64,000 nucleotides of DNA, taken from contig NZ_LT906457.1 of NCBI RefSeq assembly GCF_900186965.1, forward strand, positions 2,010,501 through 2,074,500, read 5' to 3'. Every line of letters begins with the position of its first letter. The first letter of the stretch is position 1. A model generated the notes under the pieces. That model saw only the letters and a list, made by a program, of their open reading frames with translations. It did no database searches and was not told the DNA's origin. Of the stretch, positions 17,001 through 26,104 are shown piece after piece. The translations under genes were made by a program, and so were the position numbers. Source of the DNA: Legionella spiritensis (lineage in GTDB: Bacteria > Pseudomonadota > Gammaproteobacteria > Legionellales > Legionellaceae).

Positions 17001-18536
17001 CTTTTTTGATGAGGCAAGTTCTTTAACTTGTCTGGCAATCTCGTCGTAGTCCTCTTGCCAGAGTTGTCTTGCTTCCTCGATGAGTTTGGCACGGGCAGAC
17101 ACCAGCTGTTTCTTGATTTCCCCGGCTTTTTGAATAGTTTCGGTTAACACCTGATTCAGATCGGCGTGCACCGTCATCTCCTCCATGTCGTTCTTGCCGT
17201 CATCATAAACGATCAGGTATTTCGGCAAACCTTCGTTTAAATAAGAACTGTCCGGGGACGATTCGCTATGACTTTCCTCTTTTAATTCCGGATAAACAGA
17301 GATTAAGTCATTCAGCGTCCGCTCGTCATAGCTTGTCATTCTTTGCTTAAACGAAATAATATCTTCTCTGACCGCTTTTATCTGTTTGTCAATATCGTCA
17401 ATATGCTTGCCCAGAACCTCCTGTTTTTCTGACAGCACCATACCTTCTGCAATCCGCTCTTCAGACAAGCGAATGATTGCAGATTCGTGACTGGACAAAG
17501 TATTGGTTTGTTGCTGCAATTCAAGCGTCGCAAACGCTCGCATCACCCTTCCCTTTTTTATTTCATCTTGCACATGAGAGGTCTCTTTATAAAAAGTCAG
17601 GTAACGTTTCAATTGCTTAAAGAGGATATTTTTAAGTGTCGGTTTCAATTCACGATAAGTATTTTCCAGATTACGAACTTTTGTAAAACCCCGAAATCCT
17701 GATTTATAAGTATAAGGCGCGTCTTTTGTTCCGGCGTAAGTAAAAACCAGGGGGAAAAAACGAGTATCTATATCGGGCGCTTCTGGATCGAGAAAAGTGA
17801 GCATCCGGGCTAACTCATCCGGCATGTCCTGCAAAACGGATAGCAAATCCATAACCCACTTATACATTATGGGATGACAGACAAGAAAATCCAGCGGAAA
17901 CCGATCACGCAACAATTGCGAGTTAACGCACGACAACAAATCTTTCGCCAGTTTTTTCTGATCTATTTTGTGCGTTTTCTTATCCAGAAAAGCATTAAAA
18001 TCATAATCGTCAATCAATTGTTCCACTATTACAAATAATTCCTCTAGCGGGGCATTAGGGATCTCCATTACGGCGGCAAAACGTTCTTCACTATTCTTGT
18101 GAAGCTCAATTTTCATTTGTGTCTTTAATTTGCCAATGTCCTCTTCGCAGGTAAACTCCCTGATTGCAATGGTAGCTATGGCATCGGTGATAATTTGACT
18201 AAAATGCGTCTCTATTGCATTGTAAAACCTGGATTCAATTGTTGAAAAATAGTCAATATTAGCGAGAAGTTCCCTGAATTTACCAAGTTTGGACTTTAAG
18301 TCCCAAAGTCCCGGTTTTTTGCCGTTTTCATACAAAGGAATTAAATCGTCTTTTATTGTATTTACTATTTCCAGTAACTTGTCTGTTTGAGCTCTGGAAT
18401 AGGTAAGCTCCAGTGAACCCGGCTCTTCTGGATACTCATTTTGAAGATCCAGAATTTTCAAATGCAATCGATTCAACCAACCGTTTAAAGGACTGTCAGC
18501 AAACGTTGTATATCGGGTATTGGAGTCACGTCCCAT
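14019..18536 (-). CDS. Giant coiled-coil protein with C-terminal membrane segment, effector candidate
   Basis: 1505 residues, the largest gene in the window. Long stretches (about 360-440, 490-680, 850-960 and 1040-1330) are Glu/Gln/Lys/Leu-rich and look like extended coiled coils. There is no signal peptide. Near the end one clear hydrophobic segment (NVFLAVSTLGIALGVQLLVS, about 1450-1470) is followed by a positively charged loop and a short tail. A cytosolic rod with a C-terminal anchor resembles large Legionella effectors such as SdhA in general design only; I see no specific homology. The single intact frame over 4.5 kb argues for selection. Upstream, TTAATAATTCCTTAAG at about 18584-18599 (minus strand) is a loose match to a PmrA-type site. 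Confidence 0.72.
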   Translation of the reverse strand: MGRDSNTRYTTFADSPLNGWLNRLHLKILDLQNEYPEEPGSLELTYSRAQTDKLLEIVNTIKDDLIPLYENGKKPGLWDLKSKLGKFRELLANIDYFSTIESRFYNAIETHFSQIITDAIATIAIREFTCEEDIGKLKTQMKIELHKNSEERFAAVMEIPNAPLEELFVIVEQLIDDYDFNAFLDKKTHKIDQKKLAKDLLSCVNSQLLRDRFPLDFLVCHPIMYKWVMDLLSVLQDMPDELARMLTFLDPEAPDIDTRFFPLVFTYAGTKDAPYTYKSGFRGFTKVRNLENTYRELKPTLKNILFKQLKRYLTFYKETSHVQDEIKKGRVMRAFATLELQQQTNTLSSHESAIIRLSEERIAEGMVLSEKQEVLGKHIDDIDKQIKAVREDIISFKQRMTSYDERTLNDLISVYPELKEESHSESSPDSSYLNEGLPKYLIVYDDGKNDMEEMTVHADLNQVLTETIQKAGEIKKQLVSARAKLIEEARQLWQEDYDEIARQVKELASSKKATVLPESGEEQIEAIAREIEENNRKKSVLQSSAEMVETRRGKMSETPYSKDVSEPDWTLLACEINDQLQQIFLHNQSLHSLQQKIEEGRRFAEEMSAVNPEGINEIVEKKQSELSEKQRELEENQGQLTHIALEQHRKELKLQQCGQILEESPRLISEKEKNIMDKANRMVALFMAMSDLKPLFTDYTIRFTGSLQASGIQEHLGYHLNRWECAWETMSSVFATVDFEIVRGRHDWLRQILIACEAHKEGIPFSSIAESYPFQSRVSRVKAIFNKTGKSEEEIWYELLQLLDVDPEEIPGWVAFRKQQAVLLKKGSTAEVSQKMLAFEELVKKRIGACDFIKDITSLRQYGEIRGELTAEHEALSRSCGELKLLDSSIDTARREQTPLEETVKRLVEQKKRIVSDIDEQTMEIRALRDNVDILTLLASWQTDYQALNKDILSFGTDSDRLVESSSSAGISHFYNRFRKLRQAFELVSRKVSDSGNDKNFAETLRKLTEGMKQTLERMRGAAGRYYNSQFQVISEKLVEIQKELQRMEDFPPAIEFMAIRNGLDAFFKADQDFTDEEEQFDTLVDQIKELGDAEMIPEQQAVTNKQMLTIASHRNTLRVSLFEETTRVFGTMSETLDEHAQRLRDLEFNEDQATLQANGEVTDNIAKFLNAITTEQWRQMQFSLEQLKPASDDSLEELATIQVNLQELRDSYDRKQGILDGVAERYLARKEWAIQCKSSLDAYLTERKNKYGVKDMVNASDSTRRLELVRELKGKLDEYSAHGDSTVVSSWINDHYAMVPGRRLQSLLSRIMVGLYANEQAVPEDYLAPEHILPLPDHNEALGIKARISNEQLKGCMRNLYDKIDLLKTYGETISNDDHEAGQTAIDLSEQLQRRVDAFVITHQETLQDEDPGITQKDFDLFRNGFRHLLHSQDDNMSHHRTWGPLIGNVFLAVSTLGIALGVQLLVSKWRHGHASCFFSDTHRNKLVDDVDKALTNIPLSVCV

Positions 18537-18925
18537 AAAATTTCTACCGTTCTGTTTAATTGGCGCTACTATATGATATGCAACTTAAGGAATTATTAAT
18601 ATATCTGCTTGTGATTAAGCCACATTGCTTGTTAAAAAGTCAATGAATTCATATTCCTACAATTTTTATTTTTTAATAGAAATAGGTTTACTTATAGCAA
18701 TATAATGACTCATCGTACTTTTTCTGTCCGGATCTGCCCCGCAATACGGCTTGCCGCCTCCTTGCGGGCTACTGATATTTTAAAATCAACTCTGTAAAAA
18801 AGGTTGAACAGCATGGAACAATGCAATACGCGTCGAATATTGCTAAAATGCCTGCCAATCTATCATTGGCCACAGGTTCTGCCTTTAAAATGGGTGAAAG
18901 GATTTTAAATCCCGGATGAAATAAC
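18537..18925. other. Intergenic region with a minimal palindrome
   Basis: No gene is seen. The divergent promoters of the giant gene and the GT39 gene must lie here. At 18738-18773 there is a shortened copy of the repeat core (CCCGCAATACGGC ... CCTCCTTGCGGGCTAC) that reduces to a single hairpin. Confidence 0.5.
18738..18773. repeat. Minimal hairpin derivative of the repeat core
   Basis: Only one half of the core survives: CCCGCAATACGGC and its partner GCCTCCTTGCGGGCTAC, separated by four bases. It shows what the smallest stable unit of the family looks like. Unusually for the family it lies between two gene starts and not at a 3' end. Confidence 0.7.
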
Positions 18926-20491
18926 ATGATGTCAAACGCGGCAGACAAAACACCTGTTCGGATAAAAAACAACAGGTTTATCCATCATCGGAAAGACTTG
19001 TGGTTTATCTGTTTTATTTTATTGATATCCCTGTTATTGCACCTTTTCTTTCTTTCTGAAAAAAACCTGCTTCCTGAGGAAGCCTATTACTGGAATTATG
19101 CCAATCATCTTGATATCGGTTATCTCGATCATCCTCCCATGGTTGCTTTCCTCATCAAACTATCAACCACTCTTTTCGGGATCAATGAACTTTCCGTGCG
19201 GATCACAACGCTCGTTTGCTGGTTTTTTACGGCCTTATTCAGTTTTAAATGGTCTGACAGGATAGCCGGGCAATCCGGACTCTACGCGCTCCTCGTAGTG
19301 GCTATATTGCCATTTTTCTTCCTGCAATCCTTAATCATAACACCGGACGCACCCTTGATTTTATGCTGGTCTGCCGCACTCTATTACCTCTATGGCGCAT
19401 TGGTTATGGAGGATACCCGTTCCTGGTATGCGGCGGGGATCTGGATCGGATTGGGGTTGTTGTCCAAATACACCATCGTATTACTTGGGCCTGTTACCTT
19501 GCTTTACATGGTTATCACGCCATCCGCCCGCTTCTGGTTTTTCCGCAGGGAACCTTACCTTTGCGCACTCATTGCCGGGCTGCTGTTTACCCCTGTTATA
19601 TACTGGAATGCCACGCATGAATGGATGTCTTTTGTCTTTCAGTTCAATCGCCGTATCGAAGACATCAACCATTTTTCTTTTTTGTCATTTATTGGATTAT
19701 TGGCCCTTTTTTTATTACCGCCCGGCGTTGTTCATTTATGGCAGCTGTTAAAAAGCAATCTACCAGACACGAAACGTCATCATGAAAACACCTTACAGTT
19801 CTTAAGGATTTATACTTTCTCACCGTTGTTGTTTTTTGCCTTTTTCAGTATCCGCCATGAAATAAAATTTAACTGGATAGGACCGGTGATTCTGGCTTTA
19901 ATCCCCTGGATGGCGTTGCTCATTGCCCGACATTCAAAAATCAGGGCAATCTGGTTTTACGGCAGCACAGGCATGCTTTTGATTTACGCTATCCTGATTA
20001 GCATGATAACCATAGGTTCGCCGACAATGGTTTATCAACAGTTATTCCGAAAATTTATTGCCTGGGATGATCTCACGCAGCAGTTACATGCCATAGCAAA
20101 GCAGGTTGAAAGCAAAGCGGAGGCACGTCCTGTTTTTGTTCCTCTGGAACGTTACCATATCAGCAGCGAACTGTCTTTTTATCAGGCCAGATTACAGGCC
20201 GATGGACGCTTAAATCATGCGTATCCGATTATCAGTCGCCATATTTTCGGTGAAGGCAGCTTAATGTATTCTTATTGGGACGGATTTCCCAATCTTGCCG
20301 GGAAAAATCTGATTTTAGTTTCACAGGATCGCGATCATTTTGACAACCCCAACCTCACAAGGCAAATTCTTGTGAAATCCCCTTTAACAATGATTTGGTC
20401 GCACAATCCGAATCACCATACCCCACTCAAACCTTATTATTATCAAATCGTGCGAATGAAGCAGAACACGCTACAGAAAAGCACGCCATGA
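18926..20491 (+). CDS. Membrane glycosyltransferase, GT39/ArnT-like (PMT_2)
   Basis: 521 residues with about ten to twelve hydrophobic segments. The N-terminal loop after the first segment reads LPEEAYYWNYANHLDIGYLDHPPMVAF, matching the catalytic acidic loop (the E/D-x-YYW ... LDHPP pattern) of the dolichyl- or undecaprenyl-phosphate-sugar glycosyltransferases such as ArnT and Pmt. These enzymes use a polyprenyl-phosphate sugar donor in the membrane and act on lipid A, glycans or proteins on the periplasmic side. A long C-terminal soluble part is also normal. The convergent neighbour at 20740 encodes a GT2 enzyme of the type that makes such donors, so the two may form a pathway. The acceptor is unknown. 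Confidence 0.82.
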   Translation: MMSNAADKTPVRIKNNRFIHHRKDLWFICFILLISLLLHLFFLSEKNLLPEEAYYWNYANHLDIGYLDHPPMVAFLIKLSTTLFGINELSVRITTLVCWFFTALFSFKWSDRIAGQSGLYALLVVAILPFFFLQSLIITPDAPLILCWSAALYYLYGALVMEDTRSWYAAGIWIGLGLLSKYTIVLLGPVTLLYMVITPSARFWFFRREPYLCALIAGLLFTPVIYWNATHEWMSFVFQFNRRIEDINHFSFLSFIGLLALFLLPPGVVHLWQLLKSNLPDTKRHHENTLQFLRIYTFSPLLFFAFFSIRHEIKFNWIGPVILALIPWMALLIARHSKIRAIWFYGSTGMLLIYAILISMITIGSPTMVYQQLFRKFIAWDDLTQQLHAIAKQVESKAEARPVFVPLERYHISSELSFYQARLQADGRLNHAYPIISRHIFGEGSLMYSYWDGFPNLAGKNLILVSQDRDHFDNPNLTRQILVKSPLTMIWSHNPNHHTPLKPYYYQIVRMKQNTLQKSTP

Positions 20492-20537
20492 ATATTTCCG
20501 ATAAACTTTCCTGCCAATTTCCGGAGGAGATAAGTAC

Positions 20538-20754
20538 TCCGGGTTCCGTTAACGAAATTAATTAAGGCTGCAAAAGGTGTGTGATTTACCCTTTTTTTGT
20601 AATATTTCTTGTAGCCCGCCATGAAGGCAAAGCCGTAATGCGGGATTAAGGCAGTTAGACATGAAACCCGCAATACGGCCACAGGCCTCCTTACGGGCTA
20701 CGGATTTTTTACAAAAAAATGGTGCCAGGACATTTTTGTTCACGGAACCTGGGA
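20538..20754. repeat. Full-length composite inverted-repeat element (arm type B)
   Basis: 217 bp between two convergent gene ends. The termini are GGGTTCCGTTAACGAAATTA on the left and TTTTTGTTCACGGAACCTGG on the right. Type-B arms (GGCTGCAAAAGGTGTGTGATTT and TTTTACAAAAAAATGGTGCC) flank the standard core (GTAGCCCGCCATGAAGGC ... CCTCCTTACGGGCTAC). The right end overlaps the last codons of the GT2 gene and supplies its TGA stop. Confidence 0.88.
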
Positions 20755-21894
20755 CTTGTTGGCTCCTAAGGTCAGATACGCGTTTTTATCCGTCCATATC
20801 AGCCGGGAATAAATGAGATAATTAAAAATAGATCCCACCGCAATCCCGGTCAGTATACAAATATTTTCCCTGAGATAACCGGAACCCAGATACCTCAACC
20901 CTAATTGCAGCCAGTAGCTTTGCAAGCCGATCATTACCAGAGTATACCCCGCAAATGAAAAAAACGATTTGATTTTCCTGCCGGATTTGGCAGGCGATTT
21001 TCTTTTGAACGTAAAACGGTTATTGAGCGTGAAATTATTGACTATGGCTGCCAGAACCGCGAATTGCGTCGCATTGACAGGGCTTATATTATGGCGCAAG
21101 ACATTATAAACCAGGCACTGAATCATCATACCCGACGCACCTACCGCACACATGCTGAAATAACGCTGTAATTCATGGAGGCGTAAAAGCATCAATACCC
21201 TCAGGGAATCAAGGATGCTGTTAGCCGGTAATTTGCTATGACCTTTTGCCCTGTCTACGAACACAATAGGGTATTCCGCTATTTTGGCTTTGTTTTTATG
21301 CAACGACCACAACAACTGTAATTTGTAAGCATAATGGTTCGATAAAAATTGCGTCGGAAGCGTTTTTAGTAATACTTCTCTTCTGCTGGCCCTGAAACCG
21401 GACGTAAAATCCCTATACCTTGGCGTCAGAAAAAAACGCGCCACAAGATTACCCATCACTGACAAGAATTTACGATGCACCCCCCAATCATCCGGTATAC
21501 AACCTCCCTTGACATAGCGACTACCCACTACGACATCGCAGGTGTCCAGTGTTTCAAGCATCGGTGCTATATATTTGGGCTGATGTGATAAATCGGCGTC
21601 ATACTCCATGACAATATCCGCTGATAATTCATCAAGGGCATAGCGCATGGCTTGCAAATAGGCCGCTCCCAAACCGGATTTTTGCGGTTCCGTTTTTAAT
21701 AATAATGATTGATAAGTCCGTTGCAAGGTTTTGACTATAGCCTGGGTTTTGTCGGTCGAACCGCTATCAAACACCAGTACCTGAACCGTTTTGGGTATAT
21801 CAATGATGGCTTCAAAAACACGGTGCAGCGTTTCTTCAATAACGAGTGCTTCATTATAGGTAGGAATAATAATAACAACTTTTCCATTATTCAT
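20740..21894 (-). CDS. Polyprenyl-phosphate sugar synthase: GT2 domain fused to GtrA-like membrane domain
   Basis: The N-terminal part is a GT2 transferase of the dolichol-phosphate mannose synthase kind: VVIIIPTYNEA, VFDSGSTDKT, the donor-metal motif YDADLSHQPKY and VGSRYVKGG. After about residue 240 come four membrane segments of the GtrA type (AVGASGMMIQCLVYN, TQFAVLAAIVNNFTLNNRFTF and two more). Such fusions make a polyprenyl-phosphate sugar and help flip it. The frame extends up to 22002, but ATG 21894 (MNNGKVVIII) fits the family; GGAG lies 12 bases upstream. It likely feeds the GT39 enzyme. The C-terminal SQVP and the stop codon are encoded by the repeat element at 20538-20754. Confidence 0.85.
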   Translation of the reverse strand: MNNGKVVIIIPTYNEALVIEETLHRVFEAIIDIPKTVQVLVFDSGSTDKTQAIVKTLQRTYQSLLLKTEPQKSGLGAAYLQAMRYALDELSADIVMEYDADLSHQPKYIAPMLETLDTCDVVVGSRYVKGGCIPDDWGVHRKFLSVMGNLVARFFLTPRYRDFTSGFRASRREVLLKTLPTQFLSNHYAYKLQLLWSLHKNKAKIAEYPIVFVDRAKGHSKLPANSILDSLRVLMLLRLHELQRYFSMCAVGASGMMIQCLVYNVLRHNISPVNATQFAVLAAIVNNFTLNNRFTFKRKSPAKSGRKIKSFFSFAGYTLVMIGLQSYWLQLGLRYLGSGYLRENICILTGIAVGSIFNYLIYSRLIWTDKNAYLTLGANKSQVP

Positions 21895-22072
21895 TACAAA
21901 ACGCATCTCCTTTGCCCATATATACAAAATTGGTGGATTTACTCTCCTTGAGGTACCTCGATCAAAACACCTCAATATAGGAAAGTCAAGGGGATGGCGC
22001 AATGATGCGTGCGGTTATCTATTGATAATTCAAACTATTTTTTTTGTGTCCAAGATGACATATCAACAAGAG

Positions 22073-22098
22073 CCAGGTTCCGTGAGCAGAGCCTAGGG
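22073..22098. repeat. Collapsed repeat remnant: two termini back to back
   Basis: CCAGGTTCCGTGAGC followed directly by AGAGCCTAGG. This looks like both ends of the composite element with everything between them lost, or two elements abutting. It marks the broken edge of the IS5-type fragment that follows. Confidence 0.55.
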
Positions 22099-22318
22099 CC
22101 ATTAACAGCCGATCTTCTATAATTAATTTAGGCTTACGACGGCCTTGCGCTCTCTCAGTATCTCTACCATTTTTTCAAAGGTAGACCGCTTCACACCTGT
22201 TAGGCGACGGAACTTTTCATCTTCCAGTCCCTTTATTCCTACATATTTCATTACTGCTCCTTATTTTGGAGCTTTTTAACAGATTTTTCCTATGGATGAT
22301 AGTTTCCGAAGAGGTCTA
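22097..22318 (-). mobile_element. IS5-type insertion sequence, left-end fragment
   Basis: Read on the minus strand, this starts with the terminal sequence TAGACCTCTTCGGAAACT (at 22318), continues through a leader identical to that at 27026-27130, and encodes the N-terminus of a transposase (MKYVGIKGLEDEKFRRLTG...). A one-base shift then moves the frame to GRRKPKLIIEDRLLMAL, which is the expected continuation of IS5-type helix-turn-helix transposases. It stops at a repeat remnant. The element therefore lost more than three quarters of its length and is frameshifted. Confidence 0.82.
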
Positions 22319-22322
22319 TTAC

Positions 22323-22499
22323 TTATAAAGATAAATTTGCTGAGCCGGTATATAGCAATTTAAAATCACATTTTAATTGTTTAAGTGAATTTTCTAACTC
22401 ATCAATTTCTTTATAAGTCTGATTGATTGTATTGGATTCAATGATATCATTGTCTTGTTGCAACGACACGATATCCTGCTGCAATTTGGCAATATTATC
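22323..22499 (-). pseudogene. C-terminal fragment of the interrupted kinase-like gene
   Basis: When the IS630-type element and one TA copy are removed, the codon CTA at 23783-23781 continues directly into GAT at 22499. The reading stays open as DNIAKLQQDIVSLQQDND and on to SANLSL and a TAA at 22323. This adds 58 residues, mostly a coiled-coil helix, to the kinase-like protein encoded to the right. It cannot be translated as part of that protein now. An apparent 66-codon frame here starts inside the insertion sequence and is an artefact. Confidence 0.85.
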
Positions 22500-22501
22500 T
22501 A

Positions 22502-23780
22502 GTGCCTTATCCGCATTCAACACGTGGGTAAAATAATACTATTCTAAAAGAAATATTAGCAGAAATGGATAAACATCTTGAATTGTGCAATCTGAAGAGA
22601 TACTTTTCGTGCTGATGTTTTTTATCAGTACAGGAAGTTATGAAAAAATATATAGTGCGCCTGTCGCCAGAAGAAAGGGTTGAGCTTGAAGGAGTAGTGA
22701 AGAAACTGAGAGGTAGTCCGCAGAAAGTAAAGCGCGCACAGATATTGTTGAAAGCAGATGTTAATGGGGTCAACTGGCCTGACGCCAAGATAGCCGAAGC
22801 ATTTGACTGTCGCATACAAACTGTTGAGGATGTACGCAAGCGTCTTGTATTGGAAGGATTTGACACTGCGCTCAATGGAAAAAAACCAAAGAATCCACCC
22901 CGGGCAAGACGGCTATCTGGAGAACAGGAAGCGCAATTAATAGCGATGCGTCTTGGAACGCCACCTGGTGGGTATGGAAGCTGGACTCTGAGTCTTCTCA
23001 GGGATGAAATGATAAGACTCGAGATAGTGGATACCATAGGCAGAGAAACGATCAGGGGCATTCTAAAAAAAACGGTCTGACCCGCAAGAAACTTGAGTAC
23101 TGGGTTATTCCGCCAGAATCGGACGGTGAATTTGCGGCAGGCATGGAGGATGTTCTTGAAATTTACTCACGCTCTTTCAATCCACTGGTACCGGTAATTT
23201 GCATGGATGAACAACCTATCCAGCTTCTGAATGAAACAAGAACACCGATTTCAGCAACAAGACATCATCCAAAACGCGTTGACTATGAATATGAGCGGGC
23301 AGGAACGGCATCCATATTCATGTTTACAGAACCCCTTGCTGGAACCCGGACGGTTAGCGTGCGTTCTCGCCGCACAAAGATAGATTGGGCTATAGAAATG
23401 GAACAGTTGATACGTACCCAATATGCAAGTGCTGACAAAATTATTCTGGTTTGCGACAACTTGAATACGCATACACGCGGTGCATTCTATGAGGCATTCC
23501 CTGCGGAAAAAGCACGCGAAATTGTGCGGAAAATCGAGTTTCACCATACCCCAAAACATGGTAGCTGGTTGAATATTGCAGAATGCGAGCTCAGCGCCAT
23601 GACCAGTCAGTGTATCAATAACAGACGGTTTGGCAGTATTGAGCTTTTGGCAGAAGAAACACGCGCTTGGGCACAAAAAACAAATCAGAAGCAGAAAGGG
23701 GTTAACTGGCAATTCAGCATCGATAATGCACGTCACAAACTGAAATCAATTTACCCACGCATTGAATGCGGATAAGGCAC
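22502..23780 (+). mobile_element. Complete IS630-type insertion sequence
   Basis: 1279 bp. The terminal inverted repeats begin GTGCCTTATCCGCATTCAA at 22502, mirrored by the end at 23780; near-identity continues into CGTGGGTAAA. The flanks are TA at 22500-22501 and TA at 23781-23782, the TA duplication expected for IS630/Tc1-type elements. It contains one transposase in two overlapping frames with all DDE residues intact, so it may be active. It interrupts a kinase-like gene in the opposite orientation. Confidence 0.93.
22640..23775 (+). CDS. IS630-type transposase, expressed by -1 frameshift
   Basis: The first frame (22640-23080) encodes an N-terminal helix-turn-helix region (RLSPEERVELEGVVKKL, WPDAKIAEAFDCRIQTV). 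At 23065-23072 there is a run of eight A residues (CTA AAA AAA ACG). Slipping back one base gives KKNGLTRKKLEYWVIPPE and continues through the catalytic domain to 23775. The DDE residues are in VICMDEQP, ILVCDNLNTH and WLNIAECELS. A poly-A slippery site between two frames is normal in this family. The intact catalytic set suggests a functional enzyme. Confidence 0.9.
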
Positions 23781-23782
23781 TA

Positions 23783-25733
23783 GTAGGGAATTTATATCTG
23801 AATCAATATCTTGAGAGACTTTACATTGAAAATCATCATGAATAGCTGTTTGTAATTTTTCAATATCGTCTCGTAAGTATTCAAAGTTTCTAAGCATCGC
23901 TTCAATATTATTTTCTTTTAAATCTGATTGTATATTAGAATAGCGCCGCATCATGCTTTTAAATTGCTTTTTATAAATTAGCGAATTGTTAATATCAGAA
24001 CTATCAGAAACCATGTTAATTTCTTGATCTTCATCATCGGGCACTTTCTTCTGATTAAATAAGCGGTATTCAGTTCCAATTATGATAGATGGCGCATTTA
24101 CGCGGTGCTTAACTTTATGATGCCACCGATTAACAAGTACATGTAAACTTTCCAATTCAGATTTCACTTGACTCATTGTGGGTCTTAAACGGGGATCTTC
24201 ATTAAGTAATCTTTCAATTAAATCCTTAAATTGCTGACCTATAGCACCTTTAAATGATGAATGTTTGGCATTAAACTTTAATTTTCCATTTTCATCCAAT
24301 AAGCTGTTGAAATCAAATTTACTTATAACTATATCTTTTGTTGGGGTTTGAGTAAGATAACAATAAAGACCAATCCCCAGGCAATAGGAATGCCAACCAG
24401 GAATATTTATTTCGTCATTATAAATAAACTCTGGAGGCACATAGCCCTCCGTTTTGCAAAGATCGTAATCAGTTGAATCAGTTTTAACAAATGATTTTGT
24501 ATCTGAGACATTAATTAGCATATTTTTATCAAGTAAGAAGTTGGCAATTTTCATATCTGGAAAAAATATATCTTCACGCTCTAAAATAGATATAAAATCC
24601 GCCAACTGGGTAAATATAAAACATGCTTCATCAATATTAATCTCATCTTGATGAATTCCATAACTAGCAATATCACCGTTTTCATAATAGTCCAGTAACT
24701 CTAAATTGCTACTGGTATGGCTAATATCAAAATCCTCGAATTCTATTCCAATATAGTCTCTATAATAGGGTTTAGATATATATTTTTTTGCATCTGTTTC
24801 CAACAATTTTTGGCTGATTAGAGTCGACTTCTGGTCAGGGTTCAATTTAATAACAAAACTTTCATTATTATCTAAATTTGTTACTTTAAAATTAAAGGCA
24901 TTGCCTCCACCAAGGAACTTAATTTCACTATTACCTAGTGTTTTCATGATAAAGGGGATATCTTGGAAAAGGTTTTCAGTCAATCGTTCTTTTAATATTA
25001 TATTTTCTTGTTTGAGAAAATTGAAATCATTCATTATGTTTTTTATTAGATTATATACTTCATCAGATAGATGGAATTTGTCTGCTAAATCAAGGCTCCA
25101 ATCGTCGATATTAAACTCTTCCTTATCCATTTTATCTCTTATGTATCTTTTGCAATCATCAGGTATATCCGGAGTATATTTTATAAATTCTGCTAAATTT
25201 TCCCATCCTTTCTTATATGATTTATATAAATATGCTTGGTTTTTTAAGGCCATGTAAAAGTCAATAATATGATTTCTATTTGCTTTAAAAAACAAAAATT
25301 CAAATAAATTCTTGCATGTGTAATTAGAAATATTTGTGCCATAAATCTCATCAAATCCAACATTATACTTCCTGATTCTTCCGGATAGCTCATTATTGAA
25401 ATCAATCAGTTTATTTTGTAAGTCATAATAGTAACTGGTTATTTCAGGATAATTTGAGTATTTAAGAAATATTTGAGGGTCTAGTAACAAGCTGATCGAC
25501 TCCGAGCTTTTTTTTAGTTCTATAAACAGTCGTTTCCTTTCACTTTTTCCTTTACCAAAGTAATTATAATCTTCAACAAGTTTATTATGATGGCTTAATT
25601 GTTTTTGTATTTTTAATACAGCCTCATTAACTTTTTTTTCAAATCGTTTATTCTTGATTTCAAATTTTATGAAGCGAGCTTTTATTTTGCGCATATCAAA
25701 TCCGAAATCATTGACATATAACTGTCGTTGCAA
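23783..25733 (-). pseudogene. Kinase-like protein (effector candidate) cut near its C-terminus by IS630-type element
   Basis: About 650 residues remain. The N-terminal 260 residues are helical and unrecognised. A divergent protein kinase fold follows: glycine loop FLGGGNAFNFKV (about 268-279), FVIKLN with the ATP-binding Lys (about 291), PDMKIANFLL in place of HRDLKPEN (about 391), SDTKSF where DFG is expected (about 409), and YVPPEF for APE (about 432). The D-x-K-x2-N and Lys are kept, so catalysis is possible. The frame now ends in insertion sequence (VPYPHSMRG). The start is TTG at 25733 or ATG at 25694. Base composition is visibly more AT-rich than the housekeeping genes. Only the C-terminal coiled coil is lost, so the truncated protein might still work. 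Confidence 0.8.
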
Positions 25734-26104
25734 CCATTATTAACCTAATAAATGTACCTATATAAACCTGTTATAATTGGCTGTTTTCAGGCCTATTTAC
25801 TTATATAGTATAGTAGGAGATTTTTATCTTATCTAATAAGGGGGAATGGTCATAAATAACAGAGAGTGACAAAGCACTTAGTGATGCTAAATAAATCATT
25901 GAATTTTTTGGTGGAGATGTTCGTAGTAAATTTAAAATGGATTTAATTACTCTAAGCGAAGGTTTTTTCACGTTGACTAAGTCGGGTTGTTTTATTGATT
26001 AGTTCGACACACGGTTTATATGATCATTAAAGATAAATTTAAAAAAATTAAGCTGTTCAAAGGCAATAGGTAAAGATCGAGTTGAAATTACTATAAAAAT
26101 CATC
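25734..26104. other. AT-rich intergenic region without a credible gene
   Basis: Both strands were read; stops are frequent and no frame resembles a known protein. The promoter of the kinase-like gene should be at its left side. The composition continues that of the kinase-like gene, suggesting the same foreign segment. Confidence 0.5.

Noticed and set aside
22507..23061. 184-codon frame antisense to the IS630-type transposase
   Set aside because: It is the complement of a well-conserved transposase gene, with composition typical of a shadow frame.
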